A stretch of DNA of 64,000 bases from Acidobacteriota bacterium (GCA_029569255.1 JAKQUO010000008.1:186001-250000), one strand, 5' to 3'. Positions 1 through 8,390 are shown, counted from the stretch's first letter. Translations and numbers: made by a program. Notes: generated by a model from the letters alone, not told the origin.

Positions 1-1
1 G

Positions 2-454
2 ATCGGAGGCGCCCTCTACCTCGTCGCACGGCCCGGGGCCTCCGTCGACGGCAAGATCTCCTTCGCCTCGATCAAGGACTACCTCTTCCCGGTGCCCGAG
101 CGCTCCTACGCCTTCGAGCGCAAGCAGGGTTACGCCGACGGGCGGCCCGTGACGATCTTCGTCTTCGACGACCCCGGGCCGCCGCTCTCCCTGGCCATGG
201 TGGAGGGCGGGAAATACATGGCCATCAAGGACCTCCGGACGGTCAACAACGTCCTCAAGCTGGTCGGGCTGCCGCCCGTCGCCGCGGGCGTGGCGGAGCT
301 GGCCTCGATCACCGGGAAGTCCATCGACGCCGACAAGTACAAGTGGGACGACTACGAGAGGGGCGTCCTCGTCATCGAGCGGGGCCTCTGCCGCGACATG
401 ACCATGGCCCAGAGCTTCCCCTGCATCGCCACGATCCGGGTCACGGAGCGCTGA
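2..454 (+). CDS. Unrecognised protein, 5' end truncated by window edge
   Basis: An open frame runs from the window edge without an upstream stop, so only the last 150 residues are present. A GTG at position 92 could be read as a start, but coding continues in frame before it and I see no reason to begin there. The fragment has no recognisable motif, transmembrane segment or signal. It is mixed alpha/beta in character with a Lys/Asp-rich central part, and ends in RVTER. It ends 21 bp before the DctM-like permease and is probably co-transcribed with it. Function unknown; I do not recognise the family. Confidence is high that it is coding and nil for function. Confidence 0.7.
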   Translation: MGGALYLVARPGASVDGKISFASIKDYLFPVPERSYAFERKQGYADGRPVTIFVFDDPGPPLSLAMVEGGKYMAIKDLRTVNNVLKLVGLPPVAAGVAELASITGKSIDADKYKWDDYERGVLVIERGLCRDMTMAQSFPCIATIRVTER

Positions 455-475
455 GGGAAGGCGGAGGGGAGGGCG

Positions 476-1768
476 ATGAGCGCCACGGCCTCGGCGACGA
501 TGATCCTGGCCGTCATGGTCGCGGCCTTCGTCGCCGCCAAGCTCCTCAAGGTCTCGACGGAGCTGGCCCTCTTCGCGGCCGCCCTGGCCGGGGCCCTGGC
601 CGGCGGCCAGGGCGTCGCGCCCCGCCACCTCGTCGAGGGCGCGTTCACCTATTTCGACATCGTCCTCATCTTCGTCACGGCCACCCTGTTCATGAACTTG
701 TTCAAGGAGTCGGGGGCGGCCGCGTTCGTCGTCCGGGCCATCCTGCGGCGCTTCCACCGCCGCAAGGCCCCCCTGTTCGTCCTCCTGGCCCTGCTGCTCC
801 TCGTCCCCGGCGCGCTGACCGGGGCCGGGAGCGTCACCGTCCTCATCATGGGCGGCATGGCCGCGACCGTGCTCCGGACCATGGCCATCCCCGGGCCGCG
901 CGTCGCGGCCATCGTCTTCATCATCGCCGGGCTGAGCGCGGCGGCGCCGCCCGTCAACCTCTGGGCCATGCTGACGGCGGCCGGGGTCAACATGCCCTAC
1001 GTGGGCTTCTTCCTGCCCCTCCTCGTGCCCTGCGTCGTCCTGGCCCTGGCGACCATCTTCATCCTCGGGGCCGGCGCCAAGCCCGTCGACCTGGCCAAGG
1101 CCCTGGCCGAGCTGCCCGAGGCGCCGGCGGGGATGAATTGGCTCCGAGTGGCGACGCCATTTCTCGTCTTTTTCCTGCTTGTCATCGCCGGCCGGGTCTT
1201 CCCGTTCAACCTGCCGGTCCTCGGCCTGCCGCTGATGTTCGCGGCGGCCGGGGCGGCGGCCCTCGCCGTCTCGCCGGCGAAGATCGCCTTCTTCCGCGTC
1301 TCCCGGGAGACCGTCCACCAGCTCCTGCCGCTCATCGGGACCCTCACCTGCGCCGGCGTCCTCGTCCAGGTCATGGCCCTGACCGGGGTCCGCGGCCTCA
1401 TCGCCATCACCACGGTGACGCTGCCCGTCACGGCCGTCTTCCTGACCCTCTTCCTGACCCTGCCCGTGTCCGAGGCCGTGCTGATGTGGGGCGCGGCGCC
1501 CGTTCTCGGCGTGCCCCTGGTCCTCCTCTTCAACACCATCGGCCTCGACCCGGTCGTGGCCCTGGCCGGGATGAGCGTCATCTGGCCCCTCGGCGACGCC
1601 GTCCCGCCGACGGCCATCATCGGCCGGCTGACCGCGGCGACGGTGGGGATGGCGGAGCCTTACGGCAAGCTCCTGAAGGCCAGCCTGGTGCCGGCGGCGA
1701 TCATCGCCGCGGCCGGGACCCTGATGGTCGTCTTCAGCAAGAAACTGGCCTTATTGACGGTGTTCTGA
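476..1768 (+). CDS. TRAP-type large permease (DctM-like) / ion transporter superfamily membrane protein
   Basis: A 430-residue, almost entirely hydrophobic protein with about 10-12 membrane segments, the usual length for a TRAP transporter DctM subunit. Family signs are the GAGSVTVLIMGG loop, the SAAAPPVNLWAML half-site and a second Pro-rich half-site, PLGDAVPPTAIIG, near residue 370. These fit the inverted-repeat fold of the ion transporter superfamily. DctM uses an ion gradient to take up carboxylates delivered by a periplasmic DctP protein. No DctP gene, and no normal-sized DctQ gene, is adjacent; only a 51-residue membrane protein follows 1 bp after the stop. The substrate is therefore unknown. 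The next genes encode a small membrane protein and an exported deacylase, apparently in the same operon. Alternative: another member of the same superfamily (CitM or ArsB-like). Confidence 0.75.
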   Translation: MSATASATMILAVMVAAFVAAKLLKVSTELALFAAALAGALAGGQGVAPRHLVEGAFTYFDIVLIFVTATLFMNLFKESGAAAFVVRAILRRFHRRKAPLFVLLALLLLVPGALTGAGSVTVLIMGGMAATVLRTMAIPGPRVAAIVFIIAGLSAAAPPVNLWAMLTAAGVNMPYVGFFLPLLVPCVVLALATIFILGAGAKPVDLAKALAELPEAPAGMNWLRVATPFLVFFLLVIAGRVFPFNLPVLGLPLMFAAAGAAALAVSPAKIAFFRVSRETVHQLLPLIGTLTCAGVLVQVMALTGVRGLIAITTVTLPVTAVFLTLFLTLPVSEAVLMWGAAPVLGVPLVLLFNTIGLDPVVALAGMSVIWPLGDAVPPTAIIGRLTAATVGMAEPYGKLLKASLVPAAIIAAAGTLMVVFSKKLALLTVF

Positions 1769-1769
1769 C

Positions 1770-1925
1770 ATGGCGACGATCGTGACCGCGCTCTATTACC
1801 TTCTGACGGCCTTCGTCGCCGTCCTTCTGGCCGTCAACTTCCTGAAACGGAAAAATTGGCAGGAAGAGGCCCTCTACATCATCGTCCTCGTCCCCTTCCT
1901 GCTGCGCCTCCTGAGGCTCAAATGA
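1770..1925 (+). CDS. Small two-segment membrane protein (51 aa)
   Basis: An ATG one base after the permease stop opens a 51-codon frame. The product has a hydrophobic segment at residues 5-23, a basic loop (KRKNWQEE) and a second hydrophobic segment at about 33-48, ending in RLLRLK. Its stop overlaps the start of the next gene (ATGA at 1922-1925), which supports real translation-coupled coding. It is too short to be a classical DctQ subunit (about 150-200 aa), but its position beside a DctM-like permease suggests an accessory or stabilising subunit. That role is inference from position only; I know no named family for it. Confidence 0.6.
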   Translation: MATIVTALYYLLTAFVAVLLAVNFLKRKNWQEEALYIIVLVPFLLRLLRLK

Positions 1926-3073
1926 TCCGCAAAGCCGCGATCGCGGGGCTCGGGGCCGTCCTGGCCGTCCTGGCCGGGGCGAGCTTCCACCGCGGCCGGC
2001 ACCTGGCCGAGCCGCTCGTGGCCGGGCCGGGGGTCGCCCGCGTGGCCACGCTCGGGGACTACTTCGCCCCGCTGAAGGGCGGCGTCAACGACGCCCACGT
2101 CTACATCCTCGAGGGCCAGGCGCCCGGCGGGACGGTTCTCCTCCTCGGCGGAACCCACCCCGAGGAGCCGGCCGGCCGCCTGGCGGCCTGGATCTTCGCC
2201 GAGCGGGCCGAGCTCGGCCAGGGCCGCCTCCTCGTCGTCCCGACGGCCAACCGGAGCGCCTCGACGGTGACCCGCCTCGGCGGCGCCTACCCCCCGGACT
2301 TCACCGTCCCGACGGCCTGGGGCGGCCAGAAGTTCCGCATGGGCGACCGCTGGTCGAACCCCCTCGACCAGTGGCCCGACCCCGAGGTCTATCTCCACTA
2401 CCCGTCGCGCCAGCAGCTCGCCTACGTCGACATCCGCAACCTCAACCGGGCCTTCCCCGGACGCCCCGGCGGCACGCTGACCGAGCGGACCTGTTACGCC
2501 ATCATGGAGCTCGTCCGCCGCGAGAAGGTCGACATCGCCATCGACTTCCACGAGGCCGAGCTGCAGTACCCCGTCATCAGCGCCATCGTCGCCCACGAGA
2601 GGGGCGCCGACCTGGCCGCGGCGGCCTCCATGTTCACGAGCAGCTTCGAGGGCTTCTCCATCGGCGTCGAGAACTCGCCCAAGGCCCTGCGGGGACTGTC
2701 CCACCGCGAGATCGGCGACGCCTCCGGCGCCATCTCGCTCCTCCTCGAGGCCCCGGAGCCCTTCCTCGACGCGACGCGCGGCCGGACCGACCGCGCCCTC
2801 CTCCTCACGGGCCGGGACGAGTTCGTCGTCCGGGCCGGCCGGCGCGGGCTGCTCTTCGAGAAGATCGACGAGAACGGCTGGCCCATCGACGTCCGGGTCG
2901 GCCGCCACACCTCGACCGTCCTCCAGATCCTCGAGAACTGGACGGCCGACCGGCCGGACCGGGGCGTCGTCGTCGCCGGCGTCCCCCGCTACGCGGAGGT
3001 CGTCGAAAAGGGCGTGGGGGCCTTCCTCACCGACCCGAAGACGGCCCCTCCGGGCCGGCTCTTCCGCGAATAG
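1922..3073 (+). CDS. Succinylglutamate desuccinylase/aspartoacylase-type metallohydrolase, exported
   Basis: The product has 383 residues from the ATG that overlaps the preceding stop. An earlier in-frame start at 1856 would add a non-hydrophobic tail in front of the signal peptide, so it was not used. Residues 1-22 form an N-terminal signal or anchor. The zinc-site motif GGTHPEEPAG (H and second E as ligands, about residue 77) and a DFHEAE motif (about residue 215) match AstE/AspA deacylases, which belong to the M14-like fold. Such enzymes remove an acyl group from an amino acid or a peptide-like substrate. The signal peptide places it in the periplasm, unlike cytosolic AstE, so it may process exported N-acylated compounds linked to the adjacent permease. 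Substrate not determinable. Confidence 0.75.
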   Translation: MIRKAAIAGLGAVLAVLAGASFHRGRHLAEPLVAGPGVARVATLGDYFAPLKGGVNDAHVYILEGQAPGGTVLLLGGTHPEEPAGRLAAWIFAERAELGQGRLLVVPTANRSASTVTRLGGAYPPDFTVPTAWGGQKFRMGDRWSNPLDQWPDPEVYLHYPSRQQLAYVDIRNLNRAFPGRPGGTLTERTCYAIMELVRREKVDIAIDFHEAELQYPVISAIVAHERGADLAAAASMFTSSFEGFSIGVENSPKALRGLSHREIGDASGAISLLLEAPEPFLDATRGRTDRALLLTGRDEFVVRAGRRGLLFEKIDENGWPIDVRVGRHTSTVLQILENWTADRPDRGVVVAGVPRYAEVVEKGVGAFLTDPKTAPPGRLFRE

Positions 3074-3130
3074 GGGCGGACTCCCCCTCCCGCCCGTTCG
3101 GGGGGCAGGGCGCGCCCAGCCGTCCCGTTC

Positions 3131-3790
3131 TCAGGCCGCGGCGGACCTCTTGCCCCTCAGGGCGAACCCGACGACGGCCAGGACGAGGGCCAGCGCCAGA
3201 AGGATGCCCAGGACGAGGGTGGTCTGCTTCCTCGACGCAACGGCCTTGTCGAGCGCCGCCTGGAGGGCGCCCTTGTCGGCGTTCAGGGCGGCCAGCTTCT
3301 TCGACTGCTCCTCCGCCGCGGCCGTGAGCCCGGCCTCGGCCTGCTTGAGCGCGCCGATCTCCGCGTCCTTGGCGGCGACGGCGGCCTCCAGGCCGGACAG
3401 CTTGGCCTTGAGCGCCCCGACGGACCCGTTGAGCGCCCGGACCTTCTTCTGATAGGAGGCCTCGGTCTCCCGGCCGGCGGCCAGGGACTTGTCGAGCTCG
3501 GCCTTCTGGTTCTCGAGGGCGGCCAGCCGGTCCTTGAGCGAGGCGACGCCGGCCGCGAGCTGCTTGTTCTCGTCCCGGGCCGCGGTCAGGGCGCCCTGGG
3601 CGGCGGCCAGGCCCTCGTTCAGGGCCTCGGCCTTCTGGGCCATTTCGCCGATGCGGGCCTCGGCTTGGCCGAGCTTCCGGGCGCTCTCCTGCTCGAGCGT
3701 CCGGTAGCGCTTCTTGGACACGCACCCGGCCGAGGCGGCCAGGGAGACGGCGACGGCCGCGACGACGAGGACGACCAGCGTTTTTCTCAT
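3131..3790 (-). CDS. Coiled-coil lipoprotein with C-terminal membrane segment
   Basis: The product has 219 residues. Two tandem ATGs occur; the second (3790) lies 7 nt from a GGAGG and is preferred. The first (3793) would add one Met. Residues 1-23 form a lipoprotein signal ending in ASAGC. Residues about 28-185 are a long heptad-like Ala/Leu/Glu/Lys coiled coil, resembling the periplasmic helical region of Lpp- or TolC-adaptor-like proteins. A hydrophobic helix at about 190-210 is followed by GKRSAAA, so the protein could bridge two membranes or be doubly anchored. It sits just downstream of pgsW on the same strand, but 140 bp away and with its own ribosome site. Function unknown; a structural envelope role is inference. 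Confidence 0.7.
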   Translation of the reverse strand: MRKTLVVLVVAAVAVSLAASAGCVSKKRYRTLEQESARKLGQAEARIGEMAQKAEALNEGLAAAQGALTAARDENKQLAAGVASLKDRLAALENQKAELDKSLAAGRETEASYQKKVRALNGSVGALKAKLSGLEAAVAAKDAEIGALKQAEAGLTAAAEEQSKKLAALNADKGALQAALDKAVASRKQTTLVLGILLALALVLAVVGFALRGKRSAAA

Positions 3791-3933
3791 CATGACTCCT
3801 CCCTCTCCGTTGGATTTATGGACAGCGCGAATAGGGACGAGTCCGGGGCGCGGCGGCCGCCCGCGCGGCCCCATTATCGGGCCGGGCCGGCGCCGGTGTC
3901 AACAGGCAAGTCGCGCCCGCCGCCGCGGCGCCG

Positions 3934-5022
3934 TCAGAGGACGCGGCGACGGGGGACCGCGAGCAGGACGGCCATCGCCGCGACATAGGCGGCGGCCAGG
4001 GCCGCGGCGGGCCCCCGCCTGGCCGGGGCCAGGCGGGACAGGCGGCCGAGGCCGGGAGCGGGCAGGGGCCGGGGGTCCCAGGGCAGGCCGTAGCGCTCGC
4101 ACAGGCCTTTGATGTTGAGGAGATGGATGACCGGGACGCCGGCCGCGGCCATGGCCTGGATGACGCCGCGGCGGTCCGGCGGCGGCACGAAGACGCTCCG
4201 GGCCAGGCCCGGCTCGAGCCCGAGCACCGCGGGGTCCGGGCCCATGTTGGCCCAGCTCCCGCCGATGTTGACGAAGGCCTTGATCGGCCGCCCGCCGGCG
4301 GCCCGGCGGTAGGCCTCCATGCGGGCGGCGACGTTCCGCTCGAGCGTCGGGCCCCCGACGAGCGGGACGCCGCCGGCCCCGACGCGCGACTCGACGAGGG
4401 CTCGGCCCTCCGGGTCCATGCCCTCCCCGGTGTCCGCTTCCCCCCCGACCGAGCGGGCGACCGGCGCGGCCGCGAGGGCCCCGTCGCGCCGCAGGCACTC
4501 CTCCATTTCCAGCCAGCCGAACCCGGGGATGTTCGCCCCCCACTCCGAGGCCCCCAGCGAGGAGATGACCAGGGGCTCGACGCCCGCGGCCCGGGCCGCC
4601 GCGAGCGTGGCGAGAATGAGGGCGGGGAACGAGCTCGAGGCGCCGACGGCGACGGCGTCCCCGCGCCTAGCGCCGGCTTCATGGAGGAGCGCCGCGACGA
4701 GGGCGGCGAAGGCCGGGTTGGTCGTCGTCCTCTTCGCCTCGAGGCTGCCGAGCGAGGTCGTGACCGGCGAACGCTCCACGCCGATGAGCCCCGTCCCGTT
4801 CGGGTCGGCCGCCGGGTCGAGCGGGACCCCCCGCGCCGCCCGGCAGTCCCGCAGGGCGGCCGAGGCGCGGGCCATGAGCGAGGCGGCCTCGGCCATCACC
4901 CCGCGCACGGCGGGGTCCCCGGCGGGCAGGGCCCGGAGAAGGAGAAGGAAGGCCAGGCTCAGGGCCGCCGCCGCGTAGGTCCGGCCGTGCCCGGGAGCGT
5001 TCGACGGGCCGGCGGTCCTCAC
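3934..5022 (-). CDS. pgsW: Poly-gamma-glutamate system protein PgsW
   Basis: The 362-residue product matches the poly-gamma-glutamate system protein that accompanies PgsB and PgsC in some Gram-negative bacteria. It has an N-terminal membrane segment (about 15-33), a soluble alpha/beta body with the motifs GVERSPVTTSLGSLEAKRT and FVNIGGSWANMG, and a C-terminal membrane segment (about 338-356). The body probably lies outside the cytoplasm. Its start overlaps the pgsC stop by 4 bp, so the two are translationally coupled. The role of PgsW in polymer synthesis or export is not well defined. Identification rests on family resemblance plus the pgsB-pgsC context, and the two agree. Confidence 0.85.
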   Translation of the reverse strand: MRTAGPSNAPGHGRTYAAAALSLAFLLLLRALPAGDPAVRGVMAEAASLMARASAALRDCRAARGVPLDPAADPNGTGLIGVERSPVTTSLGSLEAKRTTTNPAFAALVAALLHEAGARRGDAVAVGASSSFPALILATLAAARAAGVEPLVISSLGASEWGANIPGFGWLEMEECLRRDGALAAAPVARSVGGEADTGEGMDPEGRALVESRVGAGGVPLVGGPTLERNVAARMEAYRRAAGGRPIKAFVNIGGSWANMGPDPAVLGLEPGLARSVFVPPPDRRGVIQAMAAAGVPVIHLLNIKGLCERYGLPWDPRPLPAPGLGRLSRLAPARRGPAAALAAAYVAAMAVLLAVPRRRVL

Positions 5023-5453
5023 AGGGCCTCGATCAGCCGGACCGCGGCGTAAGTCAGGGTCGAGACGGCCGCCAGCGAAGCCAGGGTCGGCAGGGGCTTC
5101 TGGCGGACCAGGCTCGCGGCCAGGATGCCGGGGACGACCCAGCCGATGGCCCGGAGCTCGGCCGGGGCGCCGGCGAGGCCCGGCAGCAGGAGGAGCCAGG
5201 CCTGGGAGATGACCGCCCCGAGGAGGATGAGCAGGAGGAAGCGGCGCCTCCCGAACAGGATGAGGCGCCCGGCCAGGAGCCGGTAGACGGCCAGGGCGAG
5301 AAGGGCCGCGGCGAGCGTCGCGGCCACGCGCAGGGGCCGGTCGAGGTAGAGGGCGAAATAGCCGGCCACGACGAGGCCGCCCGGGGAGACGTCCGTGACC
5401 TCCGCCCAGACGAGGGCCAGGACGAGTCCGATGGTCAGGGTCTCAAGGATCAT
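5019..5453 (-). CDS. pgsC: Poly-gamma-glutamate biosynthesis membrane protein PgsC/CapC
   Basis: A 144-residue membrane protein with four or five predicted helices and the family-typical start MILETLTIGLVLALVWAE, followed by SPGGLVVAGYFALYLDRP. This is the usual CapC length (about 150 aa). PgsC forms the membrane part of the poly-gamma-glutamate synthase together with the ATP-dependent ligase PgsB. The gene overlaps pgsB by 11 bp and pgsW by 4 bp, which indicates one transcript and coupled translation. Confidence 0.92.
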   Translation of the reverse strand: MILETLTIGLVLALVWAEVTDVSPGGLVVAGYFALYLDRPLRVAATLAAALLALAVYRLLAGRLILFGRRRFLLLILLGAVISQAWLLLLPGLAGAPAELRAIGWVVPGILAASLVRQKPLPTLASLAAVSTLTYAAVRLIEAL

Positions 5454-6645
5454 GGGGCGTTCCTTTGGCGGCCCAGTGGAGGACGATCCGCTCCCCCCAG
5501 CCGACGATGTTGCCCAGGCCGACGACGACGGGCTCCTCCGGGACCTCGGCCAGGACCCGGTCCATGAGGTCCCCCGGGTCCCGTCCGTCGAAACGGGAGA
5601 ACGAAGGAGGAGGGGGCCCCGGCGTTCCGCGAAGCCGCCTCAGGGCCGCCCGCGACGACGGCCCGACAAGGACGACGGCGGCGAAGCCTCGGAAGAAGCC
5701 CTCCCCGGCCGCCCGGACCCATTGGAGCGTCCGGGCGCCGCGGTCCTCGCGCAGGCACAGCAGCCCGACGAGGGGGCGCTCCGCGGCCGGGAGGCGCTCC
5801 CGCACTTGGGCCAGGGCCGCGGCGGACGACTCGGGCTCGTTGGCGGCGAAGGCGCTGACGCACACGGCCGGACGTCCGTCCCGCCCGAACCGCCCTCGCC
5901 AGAGGCGAAGGCGGCCGAAGTCGGGCGCCGCGCCGGAGAGCCCCTGCCGGATGGCCTCTTCGCCGACGCCCAGGTGGGACAGGACCGCCCGGGCCAGGCG
6001 GAGGTTCGGCTCGAACTCCCCGAAGGACAGGGGCGCCGCTCCCGTCCCCTCGCCGCGGCCGACCGGCCGGAGCGCGGCCCCCGTCCGGGCGGCCGCCGCG
6101 CCGAAGGCCGGCCGGAGCTCCTCCTCGGGAACGAAGACCGTCCCCCGCGGCGGGAAGGCCCGGGCCAGGGCCCCGGCGATCTCGTCCCTCGTCCCGCCCA
6201 TCTCGTCCGTGTGGTCGAGACGGACGTTGGTGACGGCGAGCGCGCCGGGCCGGAGGATGAGGCGCGATTCGGCCTCCAGGTACTCGGGCCCGATGCTCAT
6301 CATCTCGGCGACGAGGGTGTCGGCGCCGAGGCGGGCGGCCAGGCGGACGAGCCGGACCTGCTCGCGGACCGAGGCCGGGCCCGGCCGCGCGACCTCCCTC
6401 TCCGAGCCGTCCGGCAGGATGAGCGCGGGCTTCGATCCGGTCGTCTTGGCCAGCACCGTGGCGCCCGAGGCCCTCAGCCCGGCCGCGACGAGCCTGGCGA
6501 CCCCGGACTTGCCGCGCGTCCCGGTGACGGCGACGCGGCGGGGGACCCGCCGGAGGGCCCGCTCCAGTCCCGCCTTCTCGACGGCCAGGTAGACGAGGAC
6601 GAGGGCGAGGCAAACGGTCAGAACGGCGAGCTCTCGCGTGGCCAT
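5443..6645 (-). CDS. pgsB: Poly-gamma-glutamate synthase PgsB/CapB
   Basis: A 400-residue Mur-ligase-like enzyme that builds gamma-linked polyglutamate with ATP. An N-terminal membrane segment (about 6-22) is followed by the P-loop RVAVTGTRGKSGVARLVAAG (about 38-57), the LAKTTGSKPALILPDG segment and VTNVRLDHTDEMG, all typical of CapB. First gene of pgsB-pgsC-pgsW. A TATAAT on the minus strand at 6675-6670 sits about 25 bp upstream of the ATG. An AGGAGG touches the ATG directly, closer than usual. No pgsA/capA homologue is present, although PgsA is often needed for export. Confidence 0.93.
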   Translation of the reverse strand: MATRELAVLTVCLALVLVYLAVEKAGLERALRRVPRRVAVTGTRGKSGVARLVAAGLRASGATVLAKTTGSKPALILPDGSEREVARPGPASVREQVRLVRLAARLGADTLVAEMMSIGPEYLEAESRLILRPGALAVTNVRLDHTDEMGGTRDEIAGALARAFPPRGTVFVPEEELRPAFGAAAARTGAALRPVGRGEGTGAAPLSFGEFEPNLRLARAVLSHLGVGEEAIRQGLSGAAPDFGRLRLWRGRFGRDGRPAVCVSAFAANEPESSAAALAQVRERLPAAERPLVGLLCLREDRGARTLQWVRAAGEGFFRGFAAVVLVGPSSRAALRRLRGTPGPPPPSFSRFDGRDPGDLMDRVLAEVPEEPVVVGLGNIVGWGERIVLHWAAKGTPHDP

Positions 6646-6669
6646 CCTCCTCGGACGACGCGGAGGGAT

Positions 6670-6675
6670 ATTATA
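6670..6675 (-). promoter_or_regulatory. -10 element for pgsBCW
   Basis: Minus-strand TATAAT, perfect to the sigma-70 -10 consensus, about 25 bp from the pgsB start. The hexamer 17 bp upstream (GGGCCG) is not a -35 match, so only the -10 is claimed. Confidence 0.55.
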
Positions 6676-6753
6676 CCGGTTTCGGGGCCCGGCGGCCCTT
6701 ATTTCGTGACGACGGGGAGGACGGCCGCGGCGGGCCGGGGACGCCGTCTGTGG

Positions 6754-6759
6754 TAAAAT
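6754..6759 (+). promoter_or_regulatory. Extended -10 element upstream of the exported methyltransferase
   Basis: TGGTAAAAT, with the TGn extension directly in front of TAAAAT. It lies 20 bp upstream of the ATG at 6780, which has its own CGGAGG site. No convincing -35, as is usual for extended -10 promoters. Oriented away from pgsB. Confidence 0.5.
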
Positions 6760-6779
6760 AGGCCCGAACGGAGGTCCCC

Positions 6780-7643
6780 ATGAAGCCAGCTTCGATCCGG
6801 GCCGTCGCCCTCCTCCTCGCCCTCGCCGCCTCCGGCCTTCCCGCCTGCGCCCGCCGCGATCAGTCCCCCGCGTCGCTGACGAACCGGGCGGCCGAGGACC
6901 TCCGGCTCAAGGAGACGACCGTCCGCAACGTCACCGACCACGCCATCACCTACCGCATCCATCCCGTCGGGAAGCCCGAGGCGCTCGAGACCCGGGAGAT
7001 CGGCCCCGAGGCCGTCGACCGCTTCCGCACCGCCGGCGCGCTCGAGATCGAGTTCAACACCGGCCAGAAGGACGTCGTCTACTCGCTCGACCCGGGCAGC
7101 CCGTACTCCTTCCGCTACGACGCCGGGACATCGGTCGACCTCTTCCTCGGCTCCCACGGCCGGGCCGACGCCGTCGACCTCGCCCCCTGGGTCGCGACGC
7201 CCCAGCCCGTCGTCGACCGCATGCTCGAGCTGGCCGAGCTCACGGACAAGGACGTCCTCTACGACATCGGCTGCGGCGACGGCCGCATCGTCATCACGGC
7301 GGCCCGCCGCTACGGCACCCGCGGCGTCGGCATCGACATCGACCCGGAGAAGATCGGGGAGTCGGAGGCGGCCGCCGCCGCGGCCGGCCTCGAGCGCCAG
7401 GTCCGGTTCATCGCCATGGACGCCACCAAGGCCGACTTCTCGGAGGCCACCGTCGTCTCGCTCTACCTCCTGCCCGAATCGAACGCCCTGATGCGGCCCC
7501 TGCTCGAGGCCCAGCTGCGGCCCAAGAGCCGCGTCGTCTCTCACAACTACGCCATCCCCGGCTGGGAGGACAAGGAGGTCCGGACCGAGACGGTCAAGGG
7601 CGAGAACGGGGAAGACCACTACCTCTACTTGTACGTCCGCTGA
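6780..7643 (+). CDS. Exported SAM-dependent methyltransferase-like protein
   Basis: The 287-residue product begins with a signal peptide (residues 1-23) ending LPAC, an imperfect lipobox because Pro is at -2. Residues about 30-125 form a small beta-rich domain. Residues about 140-287 are a class I methyltransferase: a TPQPVVDRML approach, motif I VLYDIGCGDGRI, acidic motif II GIDIDPEKI and a FIAMDATKADF segment. The domain resembles the small-methyltransferase group that includes lysine methyltransferases of the ATPSc-KMT type. An SAM-dependent enzyme outside the cytoplasm is unexpected, because SAM is not normally available there. Either the leader is a membrane anchor that leaves the domain inside, or the domain has another role. 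The sequence of the catalytic motif is intact. Confidence 0.75.
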   Translation: MKPASIRAVALLLALAASGLPACARRDQSPASLTNRAAEDLRLKETTVRNVTDHAITYRIHPVGKPEALETREIGPEAVDRFRTAGALEIEFNTGQKDVVYSLDPGSPYSFRYDAGTSVDLFLGSHGRADAVDLAPWVATPQPVVDRMLELAELTDKDVLYDIGCGDGRIVITAARRYGTRGVGIDIDPEKIGESEAAAAAAGLERQVRFIAMDATKADFSEATVVSLYLLPESNALMRPLLEAQLRPKSRVVSHNYAIPGWEDKEVRTETVKGENGEDHYLYLYVR

Positions 7644-7644
7644 C

Positions 7645-7660
7645 CGGGCCCTCCGGCCCG
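7645..7660. terminator. Hairpin between convergent genes
   Basis: A perfect 6-bp GC stem CGGGCC/GGCCCG with a CTCC loop fills the 18-bp gap between the convergent methyltransferase and barrel genes. There is no T-tract, so efficiency as an intrinsic terminator is uncertain. Confidence 0.45.
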
Positions 7661-7661
7661 C

Positions 7662-8285
7662 TCAGAAGCCGAGGCCGAGGCTGGCCGACCAGACCCCGTT
7701 CTTGTAGTCGGGCTGGGCCTGGCCCTGGAAGACGGCGACGACCTTCTGCAGGCCCAGGCTGTAGCGGACGTCGAGCTGGAGGCGCCGGCCCACGTTGAGC
7801 CCGGCCCCGAAGACGGCGCCGTAATCGTTGTTCTTGAGGAGCCTGTCCGCGAGCGGGACCTCCTCGCCGTTGGACACGAGCTTCTCCCGGAGCTTGAAGC
7901 CCACGGTCGGGCCGCCGAAGACGAACGGCTGGACGACGGGGGTCGGGATCCTCAGCTTGAGCAACAGGGGGACCTCGATGTAGTCGGCGTAGAGCTTGTC
8001 GGTGTAGGTGTCGTCGAGGGCGACGTAGGTCGCGCCCTTCATGGTGTACAGGAGCTCGGACTGGACCGTGACCGCCCGGCCGAGGTCGACGGCCAGGAAG
8101 ACGCCGCCCGTGATGCCCACCCGGGACTTCAGGGTCGCCAGCGGCTCCCGGGCGTCGGCGCCCATGGGCTTGGCCATGTTCCCGCCGGCCTTGATCCCGA
8201 ACTGGATGTCCGCCGCCGCCGGCCGCGGCAGGACGACGAGCGCCGCGCCGGCCGCGATCAGAAGGACCGTCAAAGCTCTCTTCAT
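7662..8285 (-). CDS. Outer-membrane beta-barrel protein, PorT/OmpW-like
   Basis: The 207-residue product has a cleavable signal peptide (MKRALTVLLIAAGAAL, cleavage near AAA-D at 25). The body alternates polar and hydrophobic residues as in an eight-stranded barrel. Family-like features are the start FGIKAGGNMAKP, the LYTMKGATY strand, the EVPLLLKLRIP strand, the FVFGGPTVGFKL strand and a C-terminal strand ending LGLGF with terminal Phe, the BAM recognition signal. It integrates into the outer membrane. A related barrel lies at 55153. Function unknown beyond being a small outer-membrane barrel. It has an independent, long upstream region of 200 bp. Confidence 0.85.
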   Translation of the reverse strand: MKRALTVLLIAAGAALVVLPRPAAADIQFGIKAGGNMAKPMGADAREPLATLKSRVGITGGVFLAVDLGRAVTVQSELLYTMKGATYVALDDTYTDKLYADYIEVPLLLKLRIPTPVVQPFVFGGPTVGFKLREKLVSNGEEVPLADRLLKNNDYGAVFGAGLNVGRRLQLDVRYSLGLQKVVAVFQGQAQPDYKNGVWSASLGLGF

Positions 8286-8390
8286 GGGGCCTCCTCGAAC
8301 GCCCGGGGCGGCGCCCCGAAGGCGTTCCGCAACGAGTATGGGAGGAAGCCCGGGGGCCGGGAATCCCCGGTTGGGAGGATTCGCCAGGGG

